In this document: piece after piece, positions 62,955-64,000 of the stretch
How the letters are laid out: every line of letters begins with the position of its first letter
Position numbering within the stretch: position 1 is the first letter of the stretch
Assembly: GCF_022539665.2 (NCBI RefSeq)
Contig: NC_081332.1
Span: 4,063,884-4,127,883 of the forward strand
DNA length: 64,000 nt
Reading direction: 5' to 3'
Source: Daphnia carinata
Taxonomy: Eukaryota > Arthropoda > Branchiopoda > Diplostraca > Daphniidae
The notes under the pieces: model-generated
The model's input: the letters and a program-made list of their open reading frames with translations, nothing else
What the model was told of the DNA's origin: nothing
Database searches by the model: none
Position numbers and translations under genes: made by a program

Positions 62955-64000
62955 ATGATTTCTTCGCACATGATCGTCTTGATGATTGTAATGGCCATGG
63001 TGGCCGTGAACGCCGAGAGCTTCTTTTCACGACGCCGTAACGCCCAGCAACCGTTCCAGCGTTTCAATACCAACTCGAATTTCCGACAGCGACTCGGCAC
63101 TCAAGTAAATTGACTTTAGAACCGTTACAAAACTATTGTTCTATACATGGGTTCTATTTATCTAAAACAAGGGTGCCAACAACTACCCTTTGGCAAGCCC
63201 TCTGCAACAACCTCAAAGCACCGGTAGCAACCGTGACCTGGCTACGACAAACTACGCGGGAACTGCAGCTTACGGTATTTTAGCACTAGTGTAAATTAAA
63301 ACGATTGAAAATGACAATGAATATGTGGTTAAAAAAATAAAAGATGGCCACACAAGCAATTATGGAACTGGTTACGAAAACCGTGATGGCACTATCAATC
63401 CGCTAACGGCCCTTGTGGCCCCTCTGGCTGCCTTGGCGCTGTTGGGTGCCGCTGGAGCCGTTGCTAGCAATCCGGTGCTGATGACCCTAGCCGTTTTGTC
63501 TAGTGGCCGTAAGCGTCGAGCTGTCGATATGGAAAAGATCGGGCGAGATGACCTCACTGCTGAATTACAATCCAAATTGCAAGAAATGGAGGTAATCAAA
63601 GATTCATTATGACTAGTAATCCAGCATGCTTAAGTTGTTTTGTTATTACTTAGACGTTGGAAAAGTACATTGTTCAGGTACCTGAACAGGAGAAGCAACA
63701 AAAGAAGCTTATGGCAACCTATCTTTCTTGTTCTGGGTTCACTGAATCCAGCAATTCGTGCTTGGATCGAGTCGTTTGTGACTATTCGATTCGACCAGGC
63801 AAAATGACCGTTCTTGAGCAGGACGTCATTTCCATGTAAGTTTCCTTTGAATTTCGAATGGAATTCTTTCATTTGGATGCTCATTCTATTTTTGTTTGAC
63901 ATAGTATTTTGTACAACATCATGTCCAATGGCTACGTTTCTCAAGAATATAAAGAACGTCTACGAACAGCAGCCCAGTACGGCCGTTCTCGAGGACAATG
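62955..64000 (+). CDS. Small secreted protein, copy 2 (3' end outside window)
   Basis: Exons are 62955-63104, 63172-63274, 63344-63591, 63654-63835 and 63905 to the window edge, all in phase. MISSHMIVLMIVMAMVAVNA is a signal peptide. A polar segment rich in Asn/Gln follows, then a hydrophobic Ala/Leu segment (ALVAPLAALALLGAAGAVAS), a tetrabasic site (SGRKRRA), and the same C-terminal module as copy 1: YLSCSGFTESSNSCLDRVVC, then LYNIMSNGYVSQEYKERLRT. The exon borders in the C-terminal half match copy 1 exactly in position and phase, so the genes arose by tandem duplication. Function is unknown. The final residues and stop lie beyond base 64000. Confidence 0.85.

Overview
The window looks like arthropod nuclear DNA, most probably a branchiopod crustacean such as Daphnia. 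Genes are dense, most introns are about 60-80 nt with GT-AG ends, intergenic spaces are rich in poly-A/T and microsatellites, and core promoters carry TATA plus TCAGT-type initiators. All gene models below were built by hand: exons were joined at splice sites so that reading phase and protein family similarity agree. The organism assignment is an inference.

Layout: (1) 1-702, 3' end of a CYP3-clan cytochrome P450 (+). (2) 2744-5237, a Dok-7-like adaptor with PH and PTB domains (-), sharing a 369-bp divergent promoter with (3) 5607-9540, a folliculin-interacting protein, FNIP (+). (4) 10488-22308, calcineurin A (+), whose 49-nt first coding exon lies 6.2 kb upstream of exon 2. (5) 26181-28550, a complete CYP4-family P450 (+). 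(6) 29229-39062 and 40117-49080, two tandem full-length ABCA1-type transporters (+) with signs of local gene conversion. (7) 49611-58972, a predicted secreted protein of about 2,933 residues: a catalytically dead GH18 chitinase-like domain fused to a huge Ser/Thr/Glu-rich mucin-like region, most of it in one 5.3-kb exon. (8) 60.1-64.0 kb, a cluster of two paralogous small secreted proteins with several upstream promoters; the second runs off the window edge.

The genes do not form one pathway. FNIP (nutrient/TORC1 signalling) and the Dok-7-like adaptor (receptor tyrosine kinase signalling) share a promoter region. Calcineurin A is the calcium/calmodulin phosphatase. The P450s and ABCA transporters are housekeeping or environmental-response genes for lipids and xenobiotics. 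The most novel items are the GH18-mucin giant and the secreted-protein cluster. Two introns (in FNIP and in the GH18-mucin gene) appear to use GC-AG splice sites. I saw no convincing tRNA or rRNA genes, transposons or CRISPR arrays.
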